A DNA stretch of 64,000 bases from Thermus antranikianii DSM 12462 (GTDB taxonomy: Bacteria; Deinococcota; Deinococci; Deinococcales; Thermaceae), in contig NZ_AUIW01000011.1 in the NCBI RefSeq assembly GCF_000423905.1, forward strand, positions 1-64,000, in the 5' to 3' direction. The notes under the pieces were generated by a model, which was not told the DNA's origin, did no database searches, and saw only the letters and a list, made by a program, of their open reading frames with translations. Both the position numbers and the translations under genes were made by a program. How positions within the stretch are numbered: the stretch's first letter is position 1; the number at the start of each line of letters is the position of its first letter. This document shows, piece after piece, positions 26,234 through 34,152 of the stretch.

Positions 26234-27450
26234 GCCCTCTCCTAGAAGCCACCTTCCGCCAGGCCCTCGAGGAAGCCCACCCCTACCGCCTCACCCTTAG
26301 GGCCCTTCCCAAGGCCAGGCCCCACCTGATCCTGGCAGTGGGCAAGGGAGCCTCTTGGATGCTAAAGGCGGCCTTGGATCGCTATGGGGAGGTACCCTAC
26401 CACCTCACCCTGCCCAAGGGGCAGGATGCCTTGGGGCTACGAGCGGTCTTCGCCGGCCATCCCTTGCCCGATGGGGAAAGCCTAAGGGCGGCCCAGGAGG
26501 TCCTGGAACTCCTCAAGGGGCTTTCCCCCAAGGCGCGGGTTTTAGCCCTGGTTTCGGGCGGGGGAAGCGCCCTTTGGTGCCTGCCCCTGGGGATCTCCTT
26601 GGAGGCGAAGCGGGCCCTCACGGAGGCCCTCCTGAAAAGCGGGGCCAGCATTAGGGAAATCAACGCCGTGCGCAAGCATCTCTCCCAGGTGAAGGGGGGA
26701 AGGCTTCTAAAGGCCACCCAAGCCCGGCTTCACGTGCTTCTCCTCTCCGACGTGCCAGGCGATGACCCCGGGGTTATCGCCTCGGGACCCTTCCATCCCG
26801 ATTCCAGCACCTACCTCGAGGCCCTGGCCGTCCTGGACCGGTATGGCCTGGCCTTTCCCGAAGCCAGGCGGGTGTTGGAAGAAGGACTAAGGGGCCGGTT
26901 CCCCGAAACCCTGAAGCCCCAAGACCCCGCCCTAAAACGGCTGTCCTACCGGATCGTCGGGCGCAACCTGGACCTCCTAAAGGCCGCCCAAGGGTTCTTA
27001 AGGCGGCAAGGCTACCGGGCGGTGATCCTCTCGGACCGCTTCGGCGGCGAGGCCCGGGCCCTGGCCCGCTTCCATGCGGAGCTGGTGGAAACCCTCCGCG
27101 CCCATGGCCTTCCCTTCAAAAAGCCCCTTTTCCTCCTCTCCGGGGGGGAAGCCCAGGTACAGGTGAGGGGGAAGGGTAGGGGGGGCCGGAACCTGGAGTT
27201 CCTCCTCGCCCTCTACGCCCACCTCCAAACCCCCCTTTACGCCTTGGCCGCGGATTCCGACGGGCTGGATGGACCCTCAGAAGCGGCGGGAGCCCTCCTC
27301 ACCCCGGAGGTCTGGAACCTGGGGCTGGACCCAAGGCCCTTCTTGGAAGCCAACGACAGCTACGGCTTCTTTGAACAGGCGGGAACCCTCCTAAAAACCG
27401 GGCCTACCGGCACCAACCTCAACGACTTCCGCCTCCTCTTTGTAGACTGA
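26230..27450 (+). CDS. Glycerate 2-kinase (MOFRL/GckA family)
   Basis: 406 residues of the class II glycerate kinase family (DUF4147 plus MOFRL domain). LALVSGGGSALWCLP, INAVRKHLSQVKGGRL, LLLSDVPGDDPGVIASGPFHPD mark the N-terminal domain; LLSGGEAQVQVRGKGRGGRNLEFLLALYAHL and ALAADSDGLDGPSEAAGALL mark the MOFRL domain. It phosphorylates glycerate to 2-phosphoglycerate. Glycerate can arise from glyoxylate via tartronate semialdehyde or from hydroxypyruvate, so the gene extends the glycolate operon to a second exit into glycolysis. Cotranscribed with glcF. Confidence 0.92.
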   Translation: MSPLLEATFRQALEEAHPYRLTLRALPKARPHLILAVGKGASWMLKAALDRYGEVPYHLTLPKGQDALGLRAVFAGHPLPDGESLRAAQEVLELLKGLSPKARVLALVSGGGSALWCLPLGISLEAKRALTEALLKSGASIREINAVRKHLSQVKGGRLLKATQARLHVLLLSDVPGDDPGVIASGPFHPDSSTYLEALAVLDRYGLAFPEARRVLEEGLRGRFPETLKPQDPALKRLSYRIVGRNLDLLKAAQGFLRRQGYRAVILSDRFGGEARALARFHAELVETLRAHGLPFKKPLFLLSGGEAQVQVRGKGRGGRNLEFLLALYAHLQTPLYALAADSDGLDGPSEAAGALLTPEVWNLGLDPRPFLEANDSYGFFEQAGTLLKTGPTGTNLNDFRLLFVD

Positions 27451-27454
27451 AAAG

Positions 27455-27772
27455 GTGGAGTACCCGGAGCTGGCCCCGGTCCTCGAGGCCATCCTCAAAA
27501 CCGTCCCGGCCCAGAAGATCATCCTCTTCGGCAGCCGGGCCCGGGGAGAGGCCCACCCGGAAAGCGACTACGACCTCCTCATCGTGGTGCCCCCAGAGTA
27601 TAAGACCATGCGGGTGTGGAAAGACCTGTACCTGGCCGCCAGCAAGGCCCAAAAAGGCTTCAGCCTGGACCTGGTCTTGGCCACTGAGGAGGATCTGGCC
27701 AGGTACCGGGACGCCTGGATGACCATCTACCCGGAGGCGCTAAAGGAGGGCCGGGTGCTCTATGCCGCGTGA
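27455..27772 (+). CDS. MNT-type nucleotidyltransferase (antitoxin-like)
   Basis: 105-residue minimal nucleotidyltransferase: GSRARGEAHPESDYDLLIVV carries the GS and D-x-D motifs of the polymerase-beta fold. Such proteins pair with HEPN proteins; in studied pairs the MNT partner AMPylates the HEPN toxin. Start is GTG, 4 bases after the glycerate kinase stop, with TGTAGA 8 bases upstream of it as a possible -10. It overlaps the HEPN gene by 11 bases. The first 21 codons occur again, nearly identical, at 28235-28298. Confidence 0.88.
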   Translation: MEYPELAPVLEAILKTVPAQKIILFGSRARGEAHPESDYDLLIVVPPEYKTMRVWKDLYLAASKAQKGFSLDLVLATEEDLARYRDAWMTIYPEALKEGRVLYAA

Positions 27773-28154
27773 GGCCTCGGACCCCTGGACCTGGCTTACC
27801 CGGGCCAAGAGCAACCTGGCCAGGGCCCGCCTCGGGCGGACCAGCCCGGAGGTGGCCTGGGAAGACCCTTGCTTTGACGCCCAGCAAGCTGCGGAAAAGG
27901 CCCTCAAAGCCCTCCTCATCGCCCTTGGCATCCCTTTTCCCAAAACCCACGACCTGGCACGGCTTTTGGAGCTGATCCGTCCCCATCTCCCCGTGCCCGT
28001 GGAGCTAGAAGCCCTGGCCCGGCTTAACCCCTTCGCCGTGGCGGGCCGCTACCCAGGGGACCTCCCTGAGGCCACGGAAGAGGACTGGAAAGAGGCTCTT
28101 CTTCTAGCCGAGCAGGCCGTGGCCTGGGCAGAAAGGGTCTTGGCTGGCGATTGA
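27762..28154 (+). CDS. HEPN-domain protein (partner of MNT)
   Basis: 130-residue all-helical protein. The core FDAQQAAEKALKALLIALGIPFPKTHDLARLLELI is the HEPN signature, but the R-x4-6-H motif of RNase-active HEPN toxins is not present: the histidine of THDL has no arginine 4-6 residues before it. It is therefore either a non-nucleolytic type (as in Haemophilus HI0074) or an inactive toxin. Start ATG at 27762 overlaps the MNT gene. It follows the glycolate operon directly and could be read through from it. Confidence 0.85.
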   Translation: MPREASDPWTWLTRAKSNLARARLGRTSPEVAWEDPCFDAQQAAEKALKALLIALGIPFPKTHDLARLLELIRPHLPVPVELEALARLNPFAVAGRYPGDLPEATEEDWKEALLLAEQAVAWAERVLAGD

Positions 28155-28219
28155 CGCCCCGCGCCTTGGCACAAAAAAGATGAGCCTTTAGAGCCCATCC
28201 GTTGATCCAAGGGCTTTCC

Positions 28220-28317
28220 TATAGACTAAAGGAATGGAGTACCCGGAGCTGGCCCCGGTCCTCGAGGCCATCCTCAAAACCGTCCCGGCGCAGAAGATTT
28301 CCCTTCACCATGGCTAG
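28220..28317 (+). pseudogene. Duplicated 5' end of the MNT gene, now a 27-codon leader ORF of hemW
   Basis: Bases 28235-28298 repeat 27456-27519 with one mismatch (64 bases). The similarity continues weakly upstream: TATAGACTAAAGGA before the copy against TGTAGACTGAAAAG before the intact gene. After codon 21 the copy diverges and stops at TAG 28315-28317, giving a peptide starting MEYPELAPVLEAILK. TATAGA (28220-28225) lies 8 bases before its ATG at 28234. The stop overlaps the hemW start by 8 bases, and hemW has no clear Shine-Dalgarno, so translation of this remnant may feed hemW. Confidence 0.75.
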
Positions 28318-29413
28318 CCTCTACCTCCACGTTCCCTTCTGCCCCACCCTCTGCCCCTACTGCGACTTCCACGTGGTGCGCCGGGGCCCAGGGTGGGTGG
28401 AAGCCTACCTGAAACGCCTTAAGGAGGAAGCCCAAAGGCTTTACGAGATCCACCCTGAGCCCCTAAAGACCCTCTACCTGGGCGGGGGTACCCCGAGCTT
28501 TCTCCGGGACCGGGAACTCATCGCCCTCTTCCAAGCCCTTCCCTGGAGGCTGGAAGCGGATGCGGAGGTGACCCTCGAGGCCAACCCCGGCACCTTGAAC
28601 CGGGAACGGATGGCCCTTCTCAAGGACCTCGGGGTGAACCGCCTCTCCTTAGGGGTCCAGAGCTTCCAGGAAGCGGTGCTGCGGTTCCTGGGCCGGGCCC
28701 ATGGACGAAGGGGCGCCTTGAAGGCCGTGGAGATGGCCTTGGAAGGGGGCTTCCGGGTTTCCCTGGATCTCATCCTGGGCCTGCCCATGCAGGAGGTGGA
28801 GAAGGACCTAAAGGAGGCCGCCTCCCTAGGAGTGGGGCACGTATCCGCCTACACCCTGCAGGTGGAAAAGGGTACCCCCTTCGCCCTTTCGGGCCTGAAG
28901 GAGGATCCGGAAAGGGAAGCCTGGGCCATGGGGAAGGCGGAGGAGATCCTGGAGGGTGCCGGTCTTGTGCGCTACGAGATATCCAACTTCGCAAGGCCCG
29001 GCGAGGAGGCCCGCCACAACCTGGCCTACTGGCGGAATGGTTTTTGGCTGGCCCTGGGTCCCAGTGCCGCAGGCCAGTACCCGGGCACGGGGCCGGTTTA
29101 CGCCTTCCGCCGTACCAACCCTCCCCTCCCCCGCTGGCTCCTGGGGGAACCCCCTCAGGAGGAGGCCATCTCCCCCTTAGAACACGCCAAGGAAAGCCTG
29201 ATGCTGGGCCTGCGCCTGAAGGAGGGGGTGGATGTGGAGGCCGTGGAGAGGAGAACGGGCCTAAGCCTTTGGCCTAGTCTAAAGCCTGCCGCTATATCCC
29301 TGGCGGAAGCGGGCTTTTTGGAAGTGGAAGGCCTCCGCCTCAAGCCCACCCGCCGGGCTTTTCCCCTCCTCCATCCGGTGGTCCTGAAGTTATGGGAGGC
29401 CCTCGAGGGCTAG
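28310..29413 (+). CDS. hemW: HemW-like radical SAM haem chaperone
   Basis: 367-residue radical SAM protein. YLHVPFCPTLCPYCDFH holds the CX3CX2C cluster; GGGTPSFL, EANPGTL and RLSLGVQSFQ follow in the order of the HemN/HemW family. The segment RHNLAYWRNGFWLALGPSAAG is the HemW-specific H-N-x-x-Y-W motif, and the protein is shorter than coproporphyrinogen dehydrogenase HemN, so haem trafficking is more likely than porphyrin oxidation. The start MASLYLHVPF at 28310 lies inside the end of a short upstream ORF, suggesting translational coupling. It converges on the gene at 29410 with a 4-base overlap. Confidence 0.88.
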   Translation: MASLYLHVPFCPTLCPYCDFHVVRRGPGWVEAYLKRLKEEAQRLYEIHPEPLKTLYLGGGTPSFLRDRELIALFQALPWRLEADAEVTLEANPGTLNRERMALLKDLGVNRLSLGVQSFQEAVLRFLGRAHGRRGALKAVEMALEGGFRVSLDLILGLPMQEVEKDLKEAASLGVGHVSAYTLQVEKGTPFALSGLKEDPEREAWAMGKAEEILEGAGLVRYEISNFARPGEEARHNLAYWRNGFWLALGPSAAGQYPGTGPVYAFRRTNPPLPRWLLGEPPQEEAISPLEHAKESLMLGLRLKEGVDVEAVERRTGLSLWPSLKPAAISLAEAGFLEVEGLRLKPTRRAFPLLHPVVLKLWEALEG

Positions 29414-29799
29414 GCGAAGGCCAAGGCCTCCCGCGCCCGGTCGGCCAGAGCGAAGAAGCGCTCCTTGGTAAGGGGGATTTTCCCCGTCACCAAGCCCTTC
29501 CCTGGCTCGTAGTGGGCGTGCAGATGGATGTGGGCCCGGGGAAGGCGGATGCCGATGCGTTTCAACTTGGCGTGCCGGGGAGAGACGTCCGCAAGAAGGA
29601 AGGGCTCCCCCAAGGCATCGGAAAGGGAAGCGGTCATGATGGTGGTGGGAAGGTCATAAGGGCGCTCCATGCGGTAGATGAAATCGGGGAAGTCCGCCTC
29701 CTTCTCGAACCGGACCCCCTTCTCTCTGGCATATTCCCGCATCCAGGAAAGGAGCTCCACCCAGGCCTCATAGAGTTCCCGTTCATGCGAGGCGCTCAT
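29410..29799 (-). CDS. Conserved protein of unknown function
   Basis: 129 residues, soluble, no signal peptide. I do not recognise the family. The sequence is well formed, with several invariant-looking stretches (WMREYAREKGVRF, FPDFIYRMERPYDLPTTIM, ADVSPRHAKLKRIGIRLPRAHIHLHAHYEPGKG). The HIHLHAHYE run could bind a metal. The start is firm: TATACT is 6 bases upstream of the ATG with no Shine-Dalgarno. It ends in a 4-base overlap with hemW on the other strand. Its compositional match with neighbours suggests a resident Thermus gene. Confidence 0.7.
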   Translation of the reverse strand: MSASHERELYEAWVELLSWMREYAREKGVRFEKEADFPDFIYRMERPYDLPTTIMTASLSDALGEPFLLADVSPRHAKLKRIGIRLPRAHIHLHAHYEPGKGLVTGKIPLTKERFFALADRAREALAFA

Positions 29800-29805
29800 G
29801 GCCCG

Positions 29806-29811
29806 AGTATA
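29806..29811 (-). promoter_or_regulatory. -10 box of the leaderless promoter of the 29410-29799 gene
   Basis: TATACT on the minus strand, 6 bases before the ATG at 29799. It is one of the clearest leaderless examples in the window. Confidence 0.55.
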
Positions 29812-29835
29812 CCAAGAGGCCAGGGTGCGCTGGCC

Positions 29836-30909
29836 CTAATAGAGGAACTCCCGGATGTCGTACCGGGCCACCCGCAGGCCCAAGCGGCGGAGTTCCCTGG
29901 CCCAAGCAGCAAGCTCCGCCTCCACATCGGGAAGAGGCTTTAGGCCCAGGAGGGCGTAGGGGGTACCCGGCTCCTCCTGGAAAGGGGATAGGTAAACCAC
30001 ATCCTCTTTCCCCAAGGGGAGCTCGGCCAAAAGGGCCAGGCTCTCCCGGCGGTGGGCCTCAGCGTAGGCTAGGCCCCCAGCCCCCACCATGAGGATTACC
30101 CCCAAGGAAAGCCCCGCTTCCTTCAAAGCGTTCACCAGGGGTAAGGCCTCCCGGGGGTGCCCGGGCTTGTTTAGGAGGGCAAGCAACGGGGGATGCCCGG
30201 TCTCGAGGCCAATGTAAACCCGTCTAAGCCCCAAGGCCCTAAGCCTTTCCCACCAAGTAGCCTCCTTCTTCAACCCGGTAAAGAGGTCCAAAAAGCCCAG
30301 GATGGGCTCCCCGGGAAAGGCCCGCCGAACCTCTTCCAGTAGGGGAAGAAGGGGCTCGCCCAGGGCCAAGGCGTTGCCATCTCCCAGAAAAACCCCCCTC
30401 CTTAAAAGCCTTCCCCTTCCCAAAAGCTCCAAAACCCGTTCCACATGCTCCCGGAAGGCATCGGGACTGCGCTTCTGAAAGGGGCGGTCCTGGTAGAAGG
30501 AGCAGAAGGCGCACCGGTTCCAGGTGCATCCCGTGGTGGCCTGAAGGACCACGGAAAGGTAGGCATCCGGAGGGAGAATGCTCACGGGCCAGGCGTAGGC
30601 CCGGCGATAAGGGGTGGGGTCGGAAAGGGCCTCCGGGGTCCAGCGAAGCACCTCTTCCCGGCGTCCGGGATCCTTGAGATGGGCCTCCGCTATGCCCAGG
30701 ATCTCGCGGTAGACCTCCAGGGCCTCCGCCTTCTCTAGGCGTCGCCTCCTCCTCTCCCCCTCGCGGTAGCGCAGGTGCAGGCTTCCGTCCAAGGCCCGCT
30801 TGTAGGTGAGCCCCTGGCGGAAGTAGTGGTAAGGCTGTCCCTCCCGGTCGAAGGAGAGGACCCTGTCCCCCAGGGAGAGAACCGTGGTCTCCGGCCGCAA
30901 AAGCTCCAC
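29836..30909 (-). CDS. Radical SAM protein of unknown function
   Basis: 357 residues. The cluster motif GCTWNRCAFCSFYQ has CX4CX2C spacing, as in some uncharacterised radical SAM groups, instead of CX3CX2C. Before it are about 120 residues with SLGDRVLSFDREGQPYHYFR and a basic RERRRRRLEKAEAL stretch; after it GVFLGDGNALALG, FLDLFTGLKKEATW, RVYIGLETGHPPLLALLNKPG and VILMVGAGG follow the TIM-barrel order. No partner substrate protein is adjacent. Start is GTG at 30909, with TAACCT 6 bases upstream. The reaction cannot be assigned. Confidence 0.82.
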   Translation of the reverse strand: MELLRPETTVLSLGDRVLSFDREGQPYHYFRQGLTYKRALDGSLHLRYREGERRRRRLEKAEALEVYREILGIAEAHLKDPGRREEVLRWTPEALSDPTPYRRAYAWPVSILPPDAYLSVVLQATTGCTWNRCAFCSFYQDRPFQKRSPDAFREHVERVLELLGRGRLLRRGVFLGDGNALALGEPLLPLLEEVRRAFPGEPILGFLDLFTGLKKEATWWERLRALGLRRVYIGLETGHPPLLALLNKPGHPREALPLVNALKEAGLSLGVILMVGAGGLAYAEAHRRESLALLAELPLGKEDVVYLSPFQEEPGTPYALLGLKPLPDVEAELAAWARELRRLGLRVARYDIREFLY

Positions 30910-31000
30910 GCCCTTAGGTTACGCGCTGCCGGGGATGGGGTTGAGGACGACCTATACAAAGCCATACTCAACGGGGCATTTCATCCCCCCTCGAGGCCCT

Positions 31001-31006
31001 TAGAAT
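31001..31006 (+). promoter_or_regulatory. -10 box of the leaderless promoter of the APH-upp-wec operon
   Basis: TAGAAT 7 bases before the GTG at 31014, with TTTCAT at 30979-30984 as a weak -35 (16-base spacer). It drives a five-gene run to 35267. Confidence 0.5.
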
Positions 31007-31013
31007 AAGCCCC

Positions 31014-31865
31014 GTGGTGCTCTCGGCCCTGAAGGGCCTCCTCTCCCCCGATACCCTCTCTCGCCTTACCCCCCTGGGCGGCTTTGAAGCCCGGGTGTAC
31101 ACGGATGGGGAAAGGGTCTACAAGGTATACCGGCCTGGCGAGGCCCACCTGGCGGCCCTCGAGGCCGAGAGGATGGCCCGCGCCGGCTTGGGAAGCTTCG
31201 TCCTGGGGGTGGCCGAGGTGGAGGGACAAGGGGTCCTGGTCATCCGCCATTTTCCCGGAAAACCCTTCAGCCCCGAAGCCTTCACCTCCAAGGCCCTCGC
31301 CGCCCTCTCCCACCTCTTCCTCTCCCTCCACCGCCTCCCCGAGCCGGGGTATGTGGAGCGGGAAGAGCTTTCGGAGAGGCTAGAGCGCTTCGCTGAAAGC
31401 CTGGGCTCCGTGCCCGAGGCCTTAAGCCTCATCAAGGCCCTTATGCGGGAGGTCGCCTGGGTGGCGGGGGTGGAGAAGCGCTTCTGCCATCGGGACGCCT
31501 GGGCGGGGAACCTCCTGCTTAAAACCCAGGAAAACCCCTCCCACGACGACCCCGAGGTGCTCCTGGTGGACTGGGTCCGTTCCGGAGGCGACGATCCCGC
31601 CCGGGACCTTGCCCTCCTCAAGACGGGAAGCCTGGACCTCTTGGGGGAAAAAAGGGCCCGGGAGGCCCTTTTCCGCCTGGTGCAGTTCTACCCCAAAGAG
31701 GTGCGGGAGCGCCTGGCCTTTTACGTGCCCCTCACCTATCTCCACGACCTCCACTGGTTCCGCACGAAGAAGCCCGAGGGCTTCCTCGAGGCCCTGGCGG
31801 ACAAGCTCCCCCGAGCTCTGAGCTTCTTCCAAGACTGCTTTCCCCTGAGAAACCGGGCGTGTTAG
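31014..31865 (+). CDS. Aminoglycoside/choline-kinase-like phosphotransferase
   Basis: 283 residues with the APH kinase-like fold. The nucleotide-binding strand-turn ([20 protein letters not shown] with an ATP-contacting lysine), the catalytic loop [12 protein letters not shown] (H-x-D-x4-N) and the metal-binding [18 protein letters not shown] are all present. There is no reason to call it an antibiotic-resistance enzyme; in this family small hydroxylated metabolites, sugars or choline are common substrates. It is the first gene of an operon with upp and the WecA/WecB-like genes, so an amino-sugar or nucleoside substrate is possible. The GTG start is supported by the leaderless -10 box. Confidence 0.78.
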   Translation: MVLSALKGLLSPDTLSRLTPLGGFEARVYTDGERVYKVYRPGEAHLAALEAERMARAGLGSFVLGVAEVEGQGVLVIRHFPGKPFSPEAFTSKALAALSHLFLSLHRLPEPGYVEREELSERLERFAESLGSVPEALSLIKALMREVAWVAGVEKRFCHRDAWAGNLLLKTQENPSHDDPEVLLVDWVRSGGDDPARDLALLKTGSLDLLGEKRAREALFRLVQFYPKEVRERLAFYVPLTYLHDLHWFRTKKPEGFLEALADKLPRALSFFQDCFPLRNRAC

Positions 31866-31875
31866 GCTTTGGGGG

Positions 31876-32502
31876 ATGAGGATCACCCTGGTGGACCATC
31901 CCTTGGTCCAGCACAAGCTGGCCCACCTCCGGGATAAACGCACGGGCGCCAAGGACTTTCGCGAGCTGGCGGAGGAGGTATCCCTCCTCATGGCTTACGA
32001 AGCCATGAGGGACCTGGAACTTACGGAAACCACCGTGGAAACCCCCGTGGCCCCCGCCCGGGTCAAGGTGCTTTCCGGCAAGAAGCTGGCCCTGGTGGCT
32101 ATCTTGCGGGCTGGATTGGTCATGGTGGAGGGCATCCTCAAGCTGGTGCCCCATGCCCGCGTGGGGCACATCGGCCTCTACCGGGACCCCGAGTCCCTAA
32201 AGCCCGTTCAGTACTACGCCAAGCTACCCCCGGATATCCACGAGCGCCGGGTCTTCCTCCTGGACCCCATGCTGGCCACGGGCGGGAGCGCCAGCCACGC
32301 CCTTACCCTTCTTAAGGAGAAGGGGGCCACGGGGATCAAGCTCATGTGCCTCATCGCCGCCCCCGAGGGCCTGGAGCGCATCGCCCAGGACCATCCCGAC
32401 ACCGAGGTGGTGGTGGCGGCCATCGACGAGCGCCTGAACGACCACGGTTACATCGTTCCCGGCCTGGGGGACGCCGGGGACCGGATCTACGGGACCAAAT
32501 GA
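31876..32502 (+). CDS. upp: Uracil phosphoribosyltransferase
   Basis: 208 residues, the normal length. Converts uracil and PRPP to UMP in pyrimidine salvage. Motifs: VEHPLVQHK-like N-terminus ([15 protein letters not shown]), [38 protein letters not shown] and the PRPP loop [16 protein letters not shown], ending in [13 protein letters not shown]. It starts 10 bases after the phosphotransferase gene and overlaps the next gene by ATGA. Confidence 0.97.
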   Translation: MRITLVDHPLVQHKLAHLRDKRTGAKDFRELAEEVSLLMAYEAMRDLELTETTVETPVAPARVKVLSGKKLALVAILRAGLVMVEGILKLVPHARVGHIGLYRDPESLKPVQYYAKLPPDIHERRVFLLDPMLATGGSASHALTLLKEKGATGIKLMCLIAAPEGLERIAQDHPDTEVVVAAIDERLNDHGYIVPGLGDAGDRIYGTK

Positions 32503-33587
32503 CTGAACTTCTGAAGAAGATAGGCATCGCTGAACCCACGGGCACAGGCTGGCTTACCGTGGCCTTCGCCTTCCTGGTGGCCCTTTTCTTCACCTGGCGC
32601 TTCCTGCCCCATGTGCGCCGCTTCGCCCTCAAGGTGGGCTGGGCGGACATGCCCAACGAAAGGCGCCTCAACCGGGAGCCCCTGCCCAACGCCGGGGGCC
32701 TGGCGGTGTACGCCGGGGTGGTGCTGGCCCTGGTGGTGGCCGCCTTCCTAAGGCCCATCCTGGTGGAACACGTGCTTATCCAAATCCTCGCCATCCTCTT
32801 GGGAGGAGCTTGGCTGGTGCTGGTGGGCTTCATCGACGATCAGTTCGGCCTCCCCCCCCTCTTCCGCCTCTTCGTGCAAACCCTGGCCGCCCTCCTCCTC
32901 ATGGCGGTGGGGGTGCGGTTCGAAGCCGCCTTCGGCACCCCCCTGGATCCCGTCTTGGGGTTTTTCCTCACCTGGCTCTGGGTGGTGGGAATCACCAACG
33001 CCCTGAACCTCATGGACGGCCTGGATGGGCTGGCGGGCGGGGTGGCGTACATCAGCGCCATGAGCCTCCTCTTCGTGAGCGCCCAGTTTCCCTACTGGGC
33101 GGCAGGCACCCTGGTCCTGGCGGCCCTGGCCGGGGCAGCCCTGGGCTTCCTGCGGCACAACCTTCACCCAAGCCGCATCATCCTGGGGGATGCGGGGGCT
33201 TACTTCCTGGGCTTCACCCTGGCGGCCACCTCCCTTCTTGGCAATCTGAAGCTCACCACCTTTTTGGGCCTCCTGCCCCCGGCCCTTTTTCTTCTTCTCC
33301 CCATCCTGGACACCACCCAGGTGGTGGTGCGAAGGCTATTGCGGGGGCAAAACCCCCTTTCCACCCCCGGCAAGGACCACATCCACCACCGCCTTCTCGC
33401 CCGGGGACTTTCCCAAAGGCGGGTGGCCTTCCTCCTGTGGGGGCTCGCCCTCCTCTTCAACCTTCTGGCCATGGCCTACCTGGGCATGCCGAAGGAAGCC
33501 ATCCTGGCAAGCCTTTTCGCCACGGTTTCCGGCCTGGGGTGGGTGACCTACCGCCGCCTCAGGGCCCTTTGGAGGGGGGTAGAATAG
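32499..33587 (+). CDS. WecA-like undecaprenyl-phosphate GlcNAc-1-phosphate transferase
   Basis: 362-residue membrane enzyme of the MraY/WecA superfamily with about 11 membrane helices. It attaches a sugar-1-phosphate to a lipid carrier at the start of polysaccharide or teichoic-acid-like glycan synthesis. The cytoplasmic loops carry [12 protein letters not shown] (metal-binding aspartates), [25 protein letters not shown] and the [11 protein letters not shown] histidine motif typical of the WecA branch. The start ATG overlaps the upp stop (ATGA); an open frame further upstream is antisense-like and not used. With the WecB-type epimerase downstream it suggests a ManNAc-containing cell-envelope glycan. 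Confidence 0.92.
   Translation: MTELLKKIGIAEPTGTGWLTVAFAFLVALFFTWRFLPHVRRFALKVGWADMPNERRLNREPLPNAGGLAVYAGVVLALVVAAFLRPILVEHVLIQILAILLGGAWLVLVGFIDDQFGLPPLFRLFVQTLAALLLMAVGVRFEAAFGTPLDPVLGFFLTWLWVVGITNALNLMDGLDGLAGGVAYISAMSLLFVSAQFPYWAAGTLVLAALAGAALGFLRHNLHPSRIILGDAGAYFLGFTLAATSLLGNLKLTTFLGLLPPALFLLLPILDTTQVVVRRLLRGQNPLSTPGKDHIHHRLLARGLSQRRVAFLLWGLALLFNLLAMAYLGMPKEAILASLFATVSGLGWVTYRRLRALWRGVE
33580..33585 (+). promoter_or_regulatory. Possible internal leaderless -10 box before the Uma2 gene
   Basis: TAGAAT overlaps the wecA stop codon and is 6 bases before the ATG at 33592. No -35 is visible. It would let the Uma2 and epimerase genes be read separately. Confidence 0.35.
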
Positions 33588-33591
33588 CCCT

Positions 33592-34152
33592 ATGGTCAAG
33601 CGGCCTCGCCCCTTTACCGTAGAGGAGTTCCACCGCTTGGCGGAGGCTGGCATCCTCCACGAAGACGACCGGGTGGAGCTGATCCGGGGAGAGATTTTGG
33701 AAATGAGCCCGATTGGAAGCCGTCATGCAGCGGCGGTAAACCGACTGGCCCGCCTTTTCATACAGGCCCTCGGAAACCGGGCCATCGTGAGCATCCAGAA
33801 TCCCGTGCGGTTGGGAAAGGATTCCGAGCCCCAGCCCGACCTGGCTCTGCTCAAGACCCGGGCCGATGATTACGCCCATGACCTACCCCAGGCGGGAGAC
33901 GTTCTCCTACTGGCGGAAGTGGCGGATACCTCGTTGACCTATGACCTCGAGGTCAAGCTTCCCCTCTACGCCCAGCATGGCATCCCCGAGGTCTGGGTGG
34001 TGGACCTCTTGGGGGAAAGGGTCCTGGTTTTCCGCCATCCCCAAGGGGAAAGCTATGGAGAGACCCTGACCGAAGGCCCCGAAGGAAGCCTCACACCCCT
34101 TCTGCTGCCCGAGGTTTCTTTCCCTGCCCGCCTCGTCCTCCTGAAACCATGA
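33592..34152 (+). CDS. Uma2-family (DUF820) putative endonuclease
   Basis: 186 residues of the PD-(D/E)XK Uma2 family, abundant in cyanobacteria and present in Thermus. Conserved features are [28 protein letters not shown], the active-site aspartate in [10 protein letters not shown], the [19 protein letters not shown] segment with glutamate and lysine, and [10 protein letters not shown]. Function in cells is unknown; mobility with transposons has been suggested for the family. It sits between two glycan genes with an ATGA overlap to the epimerase, so it looks like an insertion into a pre-existing operon that kept translation coupled. Confidence 0.88.
   Translation: MVKRPRPFTVEEFHRLAEAGILHEDDRVELIRGEILEMSPIGSRHAAAVNRLARLFIQALGNRAIVSIQNPVRLGKDSEPQPDLALLKTRADDYAHDLPQAGDVLLLAEVADTSLTYDLEVKLPLYAQHGIPEVWVVDLLGERVLVFRHPQGESYGETLTEGPEGSLTPLLLPEVSFPARLVLLKP

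Noticed and set aside
29836-30909. Broken radical SAM cluster (CX4CX2C)
   Set aside because: This spacing occurs in intact radical SAM subfamilies and the rest of the barrel is well preserved, so I do not treat it as a defect.
31014-31865. Antibiotic resistance gene
   Set aside because: Only the general APH fold is visible; the operon context is nucleotide salvage and glycan synthesis.
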